Source: an uncultured Verrucomicrobiota bacterium (GTDB lineage: Bacteria > Verrucomicrobiota > Verrucomicrobiia > Limisphaerales > UBA9464). Taken from it: 64,000 nucleotides of DNA. Shown here piece after piece: positions 20,506 to 28,542 of the stretch; position 1 is the stretch's first letter, and each line of letters begins with the position of its first letter. Both the position numbers and the translations under genes were made by a program. The notes under the pieces were generated by a model. That model had not been told where the DNA came from and did not search any database. It saw only the letters and a list, made by a program, of their open reading frames with translations. The stretch spans positions 56,755 to 120,754 of the forward strand of contig CAIVQH010000018.1 of the NCBI GenBank assembly GCA_903907995.1. The letters are read 5' to 3'.

Positions 20506-22374
20506 TCACTTGGCGGCGACCTTCTTGCGGCGGGCGACGGCCAGCCCGATGCCCGCGACGGTGACGAGCACCGGCATGGCGGCGATGTTGAGCCACTTGA
20601 GGCGGCTTTCGAGGGCGTTCACATCCTGGTTCAGGTTGCGGCGCTCGACACGCAGCTCCTTCTTCGTCCGGGTCTGCTCCTCGCTGAACTGCTTCAGCGC
20701 GGCCTGCTGTTCGGGCGACAGGATCACCTTGGAGACGTTGCCCTCCTTCTTGACCTGCATTTCGCTCAGCTTGGACTGGAGGTCCGTCAGCTTCTTATCG
20801 AGCCCCTCGATCTTGGCCTGATAGCGCATGCGGGCCTCAGTCTCCATTTTCTGCACCACGGTGAAGGGCCGGCGCAGGGAGGCGCGCCCACGGGCACCGA
20901 TCAGGTTGGCGTCGCCGCCGGCCTGTTCGACGAGGTTCTGGATGAGGTTCAGATTGCCGTTGCGCGGGGTGGCGATGCGCAGCATCTGGTTCACCTCGAC
21001 GCAGTAGGGATCGTAGAGGAAGTCGGTGTCACCGAAGAGATACACCACGCCATCGCCCTTGGATTCCTTGAGATAGCCGCCGGCGGGCGCGTTGGTCTCG
21101 CCGGGTTTGCCGTCGGGGAAGGCGGTCTTGAACTTGCCGGTCAGCCGCAGGGCGAGTGTGTAGTTGGTCCCGCTGGCCTTGAATTCATCGACGATTTTCT
21201 GCCCGTTGAGCTGGGCGGTGACACCGTCCACGAGCTGGGATTTTTCCGTCGTCTTCAGCAGCACATCCTCCTTGAGGCCGTCCACCGGCTTGCCGGTGAA
21301 AGCCCCGGCGAAGGGAATCCACAGGTCATCGGACTGGGCGGTGACCGCGTCGTCCTTGTTGATGCCGACCGGGGTCATGAAGAGGAACGACGGCACGAGC
21401 TGCGGCCGGCCGTCACGGCCGCCGAGCTGCTTCATGTAGTTGAGGTCGGCCACGACTTTGGTGGTGTCGAATTCAAGGCCCCAGGCCTTGAGGAGCTTGG
21501 GCAGGGAGGAACCGCCGCCGAGATTGAAGCCCATCGGATTGGGCTTCTGGTTGTCGGAGAGGCAGAGCGCATCCAGCAGGCCGATGAGCTTGCCGCCGCG
21601 CAGAACGAACTGGTCGAGCGCGAACTGCGCCTTGTCCGTGATGTCCTTCGGGTGCATCACGATCAGCACCTTGATCTTCTCGTCGATGCTGTCCACGTCC
21701 ATGCCCACCTGCTGGACTTCAAAGTCCTGCTTCAGCTCATTGATGAACACCCACGGCTCGCTGCCCTGCTGGCGGCCCATCTGCATCATCATCGGGTTCA
21801 TCGGCTGGCCGAAGACCTGCAGCGGTGACATCACACCGATGACCGGCTTGTTGGTGGCCAGCACCTGGGAAAGCGCGCGGGCGAGATCGTATTCGAGCAG
21901 CTTCTCCCGGTCCGGGCTGAGGAAGGGCAGGGTGGCCTTTTGCGGCGCGTACTCGATGGCCACTCCGAGATAGACCTGCTCGCCGTTGCGGAGCAGCTGC
22001 GGCTCGACGCCGTCCAGCTTGGCGGAATCTTCAGCCTCTGAATCCGGCTCGGGATCGAACTTCTTGATCTCCAGGTTGCCCCTGGACTGCGCCTTGAACT
22101 CCGCCAGCAGATCCTCGACGGACTGCGCGTAGGTCTTGAGCACGGCGGGCATGGTGTCCTTGCCCTGGCTCATGTACAGGCGCACCTGGATCGGCGCATC
22201 GACACGCGCCAGGATGGCCTTCGTGCCGCTGGAGAGCGTGTGGAGCTTTTCCGCCGTCATGTCCACGCGGGTGCGGACCGGGCTGAAGAGGAGATTGGCC
22301 CCGACAATGGCGATGAACACCAGGCCCACCCCGGCGGCGGAGAACAGGATCGTTTGCAGCTTCGACTGTTTCAT
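20506..22374 (-). CDS. GldG-family ABC transporter auxiliary protein
   Basis: NLLFSPVRTRVDMTAEKLHTLSSGTKAIL...; C-terminal TM; operon context. Confidence 0.85.
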   Translation of the reverse strand: MKQSKLQTILFSAAGVGLVFIAIVGANLLFSPVRTRVDMTAEKLHTLSSGTKAILARVDAPIQVRLYMSQGKDTMPAVLKTYAQSVEDLLAEFKAQSRGNLEIKKFDPEPDSEAEDSAKLDGVEPQLLRNGEQVYLGVAIEYAPQKATLPFLSPDREKLLEYDLARALSQVLATNKPVIGVMSPLQVFGQPMNPMMMQMGRQQGSEPWVFINELKQDFEVQQVGMDVDSIDEKIKVLIVMHPKDITDKAQFALDQFVLRGGKLIGLLDALCLSDNQKPNPMGFNLGGGSSLPKLLKAWGLEFDTTKVVADLNYMKQLGGRDGRPQLVPSFLFMTPVGINKDDAVTAQSDDLWIPFAGAFTGKPVDGLKEDVLLKTTEKSQLVDGVTAQLNGQKIVDEFKASGTNYTLALRLTGKFKTAFPDGKPGETNAPAGGYLKESKGDGVVYLFGDTDFLYDPYCVEVNQMLRIATPRNGNLNLIQNLVEQAGGDANLIGARGRASLRRPFTVVQKMETEARMRYQAKIEGLDKKLTDLQSKLSEMQVKKEGNVSKVILSPEQQAALKQFSEEQTRTKKELRVERRNLNQDVNALESRLKWLNIAAMPVLVTVAGIGLAVARRKKVAAK

Positions 22375-22396
22375 GTTCGTGCGAGAAAAAAGGGAA

Positions 22397-23149
22397 TTAG
22401 GCGCCGCGCAGGTTGCGCAGGATGACGCTGGTGGTGAACAGGCTGAAGACCATGACGCTGACGAAATAAACCAGGTCGCGCAGCTCCACGACGCCGCGTT
22501 GGAAATTCATGAAATGAGGCATCACGCTGAAGGCCGCGATGGTGTTCACAAGCCAGTCGGGGGCCCAGCGGACCGCCAGGCTGGTCACCTGTTCCCAGCC
22601 CGCGAAAATGAGGAAGAAGCAGATGACCACCGACATGATGAAGCTGATGACCTGGTTACGAGTGAGCGCCGAGGTCATCACCGTCACGGCGAGGTACGCG
22701 CCGGCCAGCAGCAGGCTGCCGAGATAGCCGGCCACCGTGGCGCCGACATCCGGTGAGCCCAGATACATCGCGGTGGCCACGACCGGGAAGGTGAGGGCGA
22801 GCGCGATGGCCAGGAAGACCCAGCAGGCGAGGAACTTGCCGACGATGGCCTCCCAGGCCGCCACCGGCATGGTGAGAAGAAGTTCCAGGGTGCCGGTACG
22901 GCGCTCCTCCGACCACAGCCGCATGCCGGCGGCGGGCACCAGGAAGAGATAGAGCCACGGATGCCAGTTGAAGAAGGGTCGCGCCAGGGAGGCCTCACCA
23001 ATCTCGAAGAACCCGCCCAGCATGAACGTGAAGAAGCCGTTCAGGAGCAGGAAGATCACGATGAACACGTACGCGACCGGCGAGTTGAAGTAACCCATCA
23101 GCTCGCGCTTGGCGATGGTCCGGATGTTGCGAATGGAATCGGAGAGCAT
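22397..23149 (-). CDS. ABC transporter permease (GldF/ABC-2 type)
   Basis: TIAKRELMGYFNSPVAYVFIVIFLLLNGFFTF..., six TM segments; start at MLSDSIRN. Confidence 0.88.
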   Translation of the reverse strand: MLSDSIRNIRTIAKRELMGYFNSPVAYVFIVIFLLLNGFFTFMLGGFFEIGEASLARPFFNWHPWLYLFLVPAAGMRLWSEERRTGTLELLLTMPVAAWEAIVGKFLACWVFLAIALALTFPVVATAMYLGSPDVGATVAGYLGSLLLAGAYLAVTVMTSALTRNQVISFIMSVVICFFLIFAGWEQVTSLAVRWAPDWLVNTIAAFSVMPHFMNFQRGVVELRDLVYFVSVMVFSLFTTSVILRNLRGA

Positions 23150-23159
23150 GGTGAAAAAG

Positions 23160-23247
23160 GGGATGCTGGGTGCTGGTTGCCGGAGGCTGGACCGTGGCGG
23201 GCCGTCCACCTTCTGGCATCCGGCATCCGCTTCCAGCTTCCGGGCTG
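23160..23247. repeat. Inverted doublet-like repeat H (GGATGCTGGGTGCTGG.../...GGCATCCGGCATCCGCTTCCAGCTTCC)
   Basis: Low-complexity, partly complementary arms between permease start and ATPase stop. Confidence 0.4.
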
Positions 23248-23248
23248 G

Positions 23249-24211
23249 CTAGTCGTTCCTGGCCTTGACGGTGTCGGGGAGGGTGATGGCGCGGAAGACG
23301 TCGTCGAGGCGGCCTTCCTCGGTGTGCAGTTCATCGAACTTCCAGCCTTCCTTCACGGTGAGTTCGGCGACCGCTTTGGCCAATTCGCCGTTCACATGCC
23401 TGTCGCGCGGGAACACGCGGGCGCTGACCGCATTGTTGGCCGAGCTGACTGAAACCTTGCCGGCGACCATCAGGCTGCCGAGCCGGGATTTCACGGTCTC
23501 CGCCGCGGTGCCGAACACCCGGAGCGTGACACTGCCGGCCCCCTCGGCCTTCGCCTTCAGCTCCGCCGGGGTGCCGTTGGCGACCACGGTGCCGCGATCG
23601 ATGATCATCGCCCGCGAGCAGACCGCCTCGACCTCCTCGAGGATGTGCGTGCTGAAGATGATCGCCTTCTTCTCGCCCATGCGCTTGATGAGCTGCCGCA
23701 CCTCGTGCTTCTGGTTTGGGTCCAGGCCGTCGGTCGGCTCATCGAGCACGAGCACCTCGGGATCATGGATGATGGACTGGGCGAAGCAGGTGCGATGGCG
23801 GTAGCCCTTGGACAGGGTGTCCACCGACTGGTGCAGCACGCCTTCCAGAAAGCAGAGGCCCGCGACGCGGTTGACCGCGTCGGCGATGGCTCCGCCGCTC
23901 AGGCCACGCATCTCGGCGCAGAAGGCTAGAAACCCCCGCACGGTCATGTCGCTGTAGCAGGGGGCCGCTTCCGGCAGGTAGCCGATGAGTTTCTTGGCGG
24001 CGATCGGGTTTTCGGAAATGTCGTGGCCGCCGATGGCCACCTTGCCGGAGGTGGGCGGGAAGAAGCCGGTGAGCATGCGCATGGTGGTGGATTTCCCCGC
24101 ACCATTTGGCCCGAGGAAGCCGAGGATCTCCCCGCGCTGGACGGTGAACGTCACGTTGTTGACGGCCTTCTTTGGGCCGAATTCCTTCACCAAATTCTCG
24201 ACAGTAATCAT
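23249..24211 (-). CDS. ABC transporter ATP-binding protein
   Basis: Walker A GPNGAGKST, Walker B VLVLDEPTDGLDP; start MITVENLVKEFGPKKAV. Confidence 0.92.
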   Translation of the reverse strand: MITVENLVKEFGPKKAVNNVTFTVQRGEILGFLGPNGAGKSTTMRMLTGFFPPTSGKVAIGGHDISENPIAAKKLIGYLPEAAPCYSDMTVRGFLAFCAEMRGLSGGAIADAVNRVAGLCFLEGVLHQSVDTLSKGYRHRTCFAQSIIHDPEVLVLDEPTDGLDPNQKHEVRQLIKRMGEKKAIIFSTHILEEVEAVCSRAMIIDRGTVVANGTPAELKAKAEGAGSVTLRVFGTAAETVKSRLGSLMVAGKVSVSSANNAVSARVFPRDRHVNGELAKAVAELTVKEGWKFDELHTEEGRLDDVFRAITLPDTVKARND

Positions 24212-24249
24212 GGTTCTGATGGCGCTACCGCGTAGCTGCTTCCTCTGGA

Positions 24250-24380
24250 CGGGCCGTGAGGAAAGCCAGAAACCTGCCACCCCGTCAAGGGGTGCAGGCC
24301 CCGGCTTCGCCCGACCCGGGGGAAGTTGTTCGAATGACATTCGCCCCTTGGGGCATGTTCGAAAAATTGTTCAACCGCGG
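24250..24380. repeat. Multi-hairpin intergenic element, locus K3
   Basis: CACCCCGTCAAGGGGTG and CGCCCCTTGGGGCATG mini-hairpins. Confidence 0.45.
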
Positions 24381-24401
24381 TCCGCAGGATTCGGGCCAGC
24401 A

Positions 24402-24434
24402 AAGAAAAGGGCGGCAACATTCGGTTGCCGCCCT
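24402..24434 (-). terminator. Rho-independent terminator of the Gfo/Idh/MocA gene
   Basis: Minus strand AGGGCGGCAAC-cgaat-GTTGCCGCCCTTTTCTTT. Confidence 0.7.
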
Positions 24435-24462
24435 GCAACTGGAGCCGGTGGATGAGCCGGAA

Positions 24463-25893
24463 TCAGTATTCGTGCTTCTGTTTCAGTCCGGGCATCGGGA
24501 CCGGGTAAATCCCGTTGGCATCCGCCAGGAGCGGGGGCGGTGAGTCCATGGTGAACTTGTCCGTGTTCGGGCTGAATTCCTGGTCGGAGTTCAGCATGTC
24601 GTCCCAGGTGATCTCCTGGGCGGTGTGTGCGGCCATCCGGCCCATGGAGGTGGCAACACTGGCATCGACGCCACGTTTGACCTCGTTCCAGGGCTTGTCT
24701 CCGCGGATCGCGGCGATGAGCCCGTCCCATTCATTCTGGTAGGGACTGGACGTGTCAGTGCTCTGCCAGAGCATCTTGGCCCGGTCGGGACTTTGCCCGG
24801 AATAGATGCTGGAGGGAGGATCGCAATCGTTGCGCTTCGCGATGATGGCCGAACCCTTGGTGCCGTGCGCGTAGCTGTGGTACATCGGCGCCGCGCCGAC
24901 CATGCAGCGGCCATCCAGCAGGAGTTTGGTGCCGTCGGGGAAGGTGTATTCGACGCTGTAGCTGTCGAAATTCTGGTCCACATTGCCGCCGCGATAGTGC
25001 CGGCCGCCGAGCGCCTGGGCCTTGACTGGCCAGGCGTTTTTCATCCAGCAGCAATGGTCGATGTGATGGATGTAGAAGTCGCTGAAGCAGCCGCCGCTCG
25101 CCCAGATGAAGCTGTGGAAACGGCGGATCTGCCAGAGCAGCTCGGTCTCCGTGCCTGGCCACTTTTCCGAAAAGGCGGACCCCAGCGGCCCGGCCATGCG
25201 GTAGCCGCGCATGAGGATCAGTTCGCCGATTTCGCCATTCTGGATGCGGTCGTGCAGTTCGATGAGTGCCTTGCTGTGCCGCGACATGAGGCCGACGCCG
25301 ACCTTGAGGTTCTTCGCCGCAGCCTGCTCGCCGAGCGCATACATTTTCTTGGCGCTCGGCCCGTCGGCGATCAGCGGCTTCTCCATGAACACGTTCAGCC
25401 CCTTCTCGATGGCGTAGGTGAAGTGGACCCAGCGGAAGGCGAGCGGCGTGGTCAGGATGACGACGTCGCCCGGCTTGAGGGCGTCCATCGCGTGCTTGTA
25501 GGCGTCGAAGCCGATGAACTTGCGCTCGGGCGGCACATCCATCGTGGCGGCGTACTCCCCGCTGAGGCCCTCGAAGGTGGCCTTGAGGCGGTCCTCCAAG
25601 ACATCGGCCATGGCGACGAGCTTCACGGGTCCGTTCTTGACGCTCATCGCGTTGCCGGCAGCGCCGCCACCCCGGCCGCCGCAGCCGACGAGGGCGACCT
25701 GGATGGTGTCGGTATGCTCCGCATGGGCCGCATTGGCGGCGGTGAGGGCGGTGGCGGTGGCTGCAGCCGTCTTGGACTGGGCGTTGATGACGGTGCGGCC
25801 GGCCAAGATGCCGGCAATGCCGCCGGTGCCGGCGGCAGCGGTCTTGAGAAAGCCGCGCCGTGACGTGACGAGGATACGAGACTTGGAGGACAT
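24463..25893 (-). CDS. Gfo/Idh/MocA family oxidoreductase with Tat-like signal
   Basis: SRRGFLKTAAAGTGGIAGILAGRTVINAQ; QVALVGCGGRGGGAAGNA; EKPLIADGPSAKKMYALG. Confidence 0.9.
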   Translation of the reverse strand: MSSKSRILVTSRRGFLKTAAAGTGGIAGILAGRTVINAQSKTAAATATALTAANAAHAEHTDTIQVALVGCGGRGGGAAGNAMSVKNGPVKLVAMADVLEDRLKATFEGLSGEYAATMDVPPERKFIGFDAYKHAMDALKPGDVVILTTPLAFRWVHFTYAIEKGLNVFMEKPLIADGPSAKKMYALGEQAAAKNLKVGVGLMSRHSKALIELHDRIQNGEIGELILMRGYRMAGPLGSAFSEKWPGTETELLWQIRRFHSFIWASGGCFSDFYIHHIDHCCWMKNAWPVKAQALGGRHYRGGNVDQNFDSYSVEYTFPDGTKLLLDGRCMVGAAPMYHSYAHGTKGSAIIAKRNDCDPPSSIYSGQSPDRAKMLWQSTDTSSPYQNEWDGLIAAIRGDKPWNEVKRGVDASVATSMGRMAAHTAQEITWDDMLNSDQEFSPNTDKFTMDSPPPLLADANGIYPVPMPGLKQKHEY

Positions 25894-25997
25894 GCCCTGA
25901 GCGTCCGCCTACGCGGAAAGCACTGTCAACCATGCAGTCGGCCACTTTGCGAAAAATATTTTGAATGCAGGCGGCGGGTGCCGGGAGAGAAAATGAG

Positions 25998-26079
25998 CAA
26001 CCAAGAAACAAAGGAACGAAGACGGACAGAGGCTTCCGGCAATGGACACGTGCCTTGGTTTCTTCGTTCCTTGGTTGTT
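25998..26079. repeat. Inverted repeat doublet G
   Basis: CAACCAAGAAACAAAGGAACGAAGAC (25998-26023) versus CCTTGGTTTCTTCGTTCCTTGGTTGTT (26053-26079). Confidence 0.65.
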
Positions 26080-26160
26080 CCACACTGCCTTCGCTGCCAC
26101 TCAACGAGCCTCCAGAAAATAGCCGAAGGCTGAGCGCACCACGCGTTGGAGGGAAGAAAT

Positions 26161-26250
26161 TGGCGGAAGGGGAGGGATTTGAACCCCCGGTAGGCTTGCA
26201 CCTACGCCTGATTTCGAGTCAGGTGCCTTCAACCACTCAGCCACCCTTCC
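26161..26250 (-). tRNA. tRNA-Ser(CGA), CCA encoded
   Basis: GGAAGGGTGGCTGAGTGGTTGAAGGCACCTGACTCGAAATCAGGCGTAGGTGCAAGCCTACCGGGGGTTCAAATCCCTCCCCTTCCGCCA; anticodon CGA, long variable arm. Confidence 0.95.
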
Positions 26251-26410
26251 GCCCGAAGCGCAGTGAGTATCCGAGCGTGGCGGCCCATGGCAAGTGCGCG
26301 CTTACGTTTTGAGACGGAACGAGGAGCGCGACAATCGCGTGACAGCAACGAAGTGGCAGCAAATCTGTAGGGCCGGCCGGATTTGCAATTCAGCCGGCAT
26401 TGGCCCTGCG

Positions 26411-26541
26411 AAGTAGGACGGGGCGTCTCGCCCGTCCTCCAATTGTTTCCGTCGAAGCCAAGATGTCATCTGAGCCTTTCGCGAGCGGGAGCATCGTGAG
26501 GGGAAAAAGTCAGAAGACGGGCGGGACGCTCCGTCCTACTT
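26411..26541. repeat. REP-like inverted doublet C
   Basis: AAGTAGGACGGGGCGTCTCGCCCGTCC ... GACGGGCGGGACGCTCCGTCCTACTT. Confidence 0.8.
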
Positions 26542-26551
26542 TGGAAGCCTG

Positions 26552-27979
26552 CTACCCCGCATTCCCGTGGCGCGGGCGCAGGCCGAGTTGGGTGAGTTTT
26601 TCCCGCAGCGTAAGCCGCGAGATGCCCAGCCAGCGGGCGGCCTGGGCCTGGTTGCCCCGGGCCAGCTCGATGGCCTGGGTGAGGACTTCCTTTTCCGCCT
26701 CTTCCAAGAGGCGGGCGTAGGCGTCGGTGAGTTCTCCCCGCTGCGCGCGGGCCAGGAGATCCGCCGCCAAGGAGTGGAGCGAGCCTGATTGGCCGGCTTC
26801 CTCGCCCTTGGGGTTTTGCAGGGATTGGCGGACCTGTTCGGGCTGGATCGGCAGGCCGCGCGCCTGCAGCAGCAGCCGGCGGATCACGTTTTCCAGCTGG
26901 CGGATGTTGCCGGGCCAGGGATCGGCCTCCAGCAGCCGGATCGCCTCGGTGCTCAGGCCGGGCTCGGGCACCTCGTATTCGGCGGCGTATTTGCGGAGAA
27001 AATGGCGCGCCAGCACGGCCACATCCTCGCGGCGCTGGCGCAACGGCGGCAGGTGGATGGTCACGACGCTGAGCCGGTAGAACAGGTCCGCGCGAAATTT
27101 GCCCTCGGCCATCATCGCCTCCAGATCGCGATGGGTGGCGGCGATGACGCGCACGTCCACGGAGAGGGTCTCGTTGCCGCCGACGCGCTGGATGGTCCGC
27201 TCCTGCAGCACGCGCAGGAGCTTCACCTGGATGCCGGGGCTGAGGTCGCCGATCTCGTCGAGAAACAGCGTGCCCCGGTCGGCCTGCTCGAAGCGGCCGA
27301 TGCGCCGGTGATCCGCTCCGGTGAAGGCGCCGCGTTCGTGGCCGAACAGCTCGCTCTCCAGCAGGTTCTCCGGAATCGCCGCGCAGTTGATCGCGATGAA
27401 CGGCGCGCCGGAGCGTCCGCTGTGCTGGTAGATGGCCCGCGCGATCAGTTCCTTGCCCGTGCCGGTCTCTCCGCGCAGCAGGACCGTCACCGGCTTGGCC
27501 GCGACGCGCCCGATCTCCTTGCAGACCTCCTGCATCGCGTTGCTGACGCCCACCAGCGCGGTGCCGGGGCGTGATGTTTCCGCCAGCGCCACCGGTTCGG
27601 ACATGAGCGTCCCGGCGGCCACCGAGTGGTGCAGCAGTTCCAGCAGGCGCTCCATCTCGAACGGCTTTTGCAGGTATTCGTAAGCGCCCAGCTTCGTAGC
27701 CTCGATGGCCGTCTCGATGGTCCCGTGTGCCGTCATCAGGATCACGGGTAGGCGTGGCTTGGAGATATGGAGCCGGCGGACCAGTTCCAATCCGCCCAGG
27801 CCGGGCAGCCGAAGATCGGTCACGACAACTTCGAATTCCTCGGACTCCGCCCGGCGCAGGCCCTCATCGCCCCGGGCGCTGTGGGTGACCGCGTAGCTTT
27901 CATCCTCGAGCACCTGGCGCAGATTCGCGGCGAGGCTGATGTCATCCTCAATGAGCAGGATACGGGCGGCAGGCGACAT
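26552..27979 (-). CDS. Sigma-54-dependent response regulator, NtrC family
   Basis: Receiver ILLIEDDISLAANLRQVL...VVTDLRLPG; AAA+ RGETGTGKELIARAIY and GAFTGA motif; Fis-type HTH QAQAARWLGISRLTLREKL. Confidence 0.95.
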   Translation of the reverse strand: MSPAARILLIEDDISLAANLRQVLEDESYAVTHSARGDEGLRRAESEEFEVVVTDLRLPGLGGLELVRRLHISKPRLPVILMTAHGTIETAIEATKLGAYEYLQKPFEMERLLELLHHSVAAGTLMSEPVALAETSRPGTALVGVSNAMQEVCKEIGRVAAKPVTVLLRGETGTGKELIARAIYQHSGRSGAPFIAINCAAIPENLLESELFGHERGAFTGADHRRIGRFEQADRGTLFLDEIGDLSPGIQVKLLRVLQERTIQRVGGNETLSVDVRVIAATHRDLEAMMAEGKFRADLFYRLSVVTIHLPPLRQRREDVAVLARHFLRKYAAEYEVPEPGLSTEAIRLLEADPWPGNIRQLENVIRRLLLQARGLPIQPEQVRQSLQNPKGEEAGQSGSLHSLAADLLARAQRGELTDAYARLLEEAEKEVLTQAIELARGNQAQAARWLGISRLTLREKLTQLGLRPRHGNAG

Positions 27980-28036
27980 GACGGGAAACGGTAGCTCGGA
28001 TGGCCGGCAATGGCAGCCCGGAATTGTTTTTCGTAA

Positions 28037-28060
28037 CCACCACCCATCGGGTGGTGTGGT
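28037..28060. promoter_or_regulatory. Candidate upstream activator site (palindrome)
   Basis: CACCACCC-atc-GGGTGGTG about 100 nt upstream of the candidate -24/-12 element. Confidence 0.4.
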
Positions 28061-28158
28061 GCGATTGCTTACCATCGGCTGGTCAGCCACTTACCACTCC
28101 TGCCGGATGAGCGGTTCGATTTCTGAGCATTTTTCGAAAAACCGCTCCCAATGGCCGC

Positions 28159-28174
28159 TGGCATACCGGTAGCT
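28159..28174 (+). promoter_or_regulatory. Candidate sigma-54 promoter
   Basis: TGGCATACCGGTAGCT; GG and GC spaced as in TGGCAC-N5-TTGC consensus. Confidence 0.55.
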
Positions 28175-28215
28175 CCTAGGGGGCCATGGTTTGTCATCTC
28201 AATCGCGCCGTCCGA

Positions 28216-28542
28216 ATGGGCAGTGGATTGTTCGGCCTCCTGTTGCTTGCCCTGGGCGCCTCGCCGGCGCAGGCGGCCCCGCGTCCTGTTCCGGAGTGGT
28301 TCGCCGGTCAATTTGTGTACGCAAAGGTCGGGGGCAGCGAACTGGTCCTGCGCGATCCAGCCGCTTCAGTGGAGCTGCATTTCAGATGGGACAAACACAC
28401 TGCGGTGTTCTTTCACCCGGGCCAGAAGAAGCCGGCCCGGTTTGATGCCAGGGCCGCCGAACAGCTGAAGGTGGGCGCACCATTGCGGGTGCTCTATGTG
28501 AAGCACGGCAACTCTCTGCTGGCCCGCCGCGTGGTAGAATGA
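28216..28542 (+). CDS. Small exported protein of unknown function (ORF extends to ATG 28186)
   Basis: Signal peptide MGSGLFGLLLLALGASPAQAAP; no recognised domain; just upstream of efflux genes. Confidence 0.65.
   Translation: MGSGLFGLLLLALGASPAQAAPRPVPEWFAGQFVYAKVGGSELVLRDPAASVELHFRWDKHTAVFFHPGQKKPARFDARAAEQLKVGAPLRVLYVKHGNSLLARRVVE

Noticed and set aside
19154-20821. 555 aa plus-strand ORF
   Set aside because: Antisense to DUF4340 and GldG-like genes; no domain features.
24625-25863. 412 aa plus-strand ORF
   Set aside because: Antisense to the Gfo/Idh/MocA gene.
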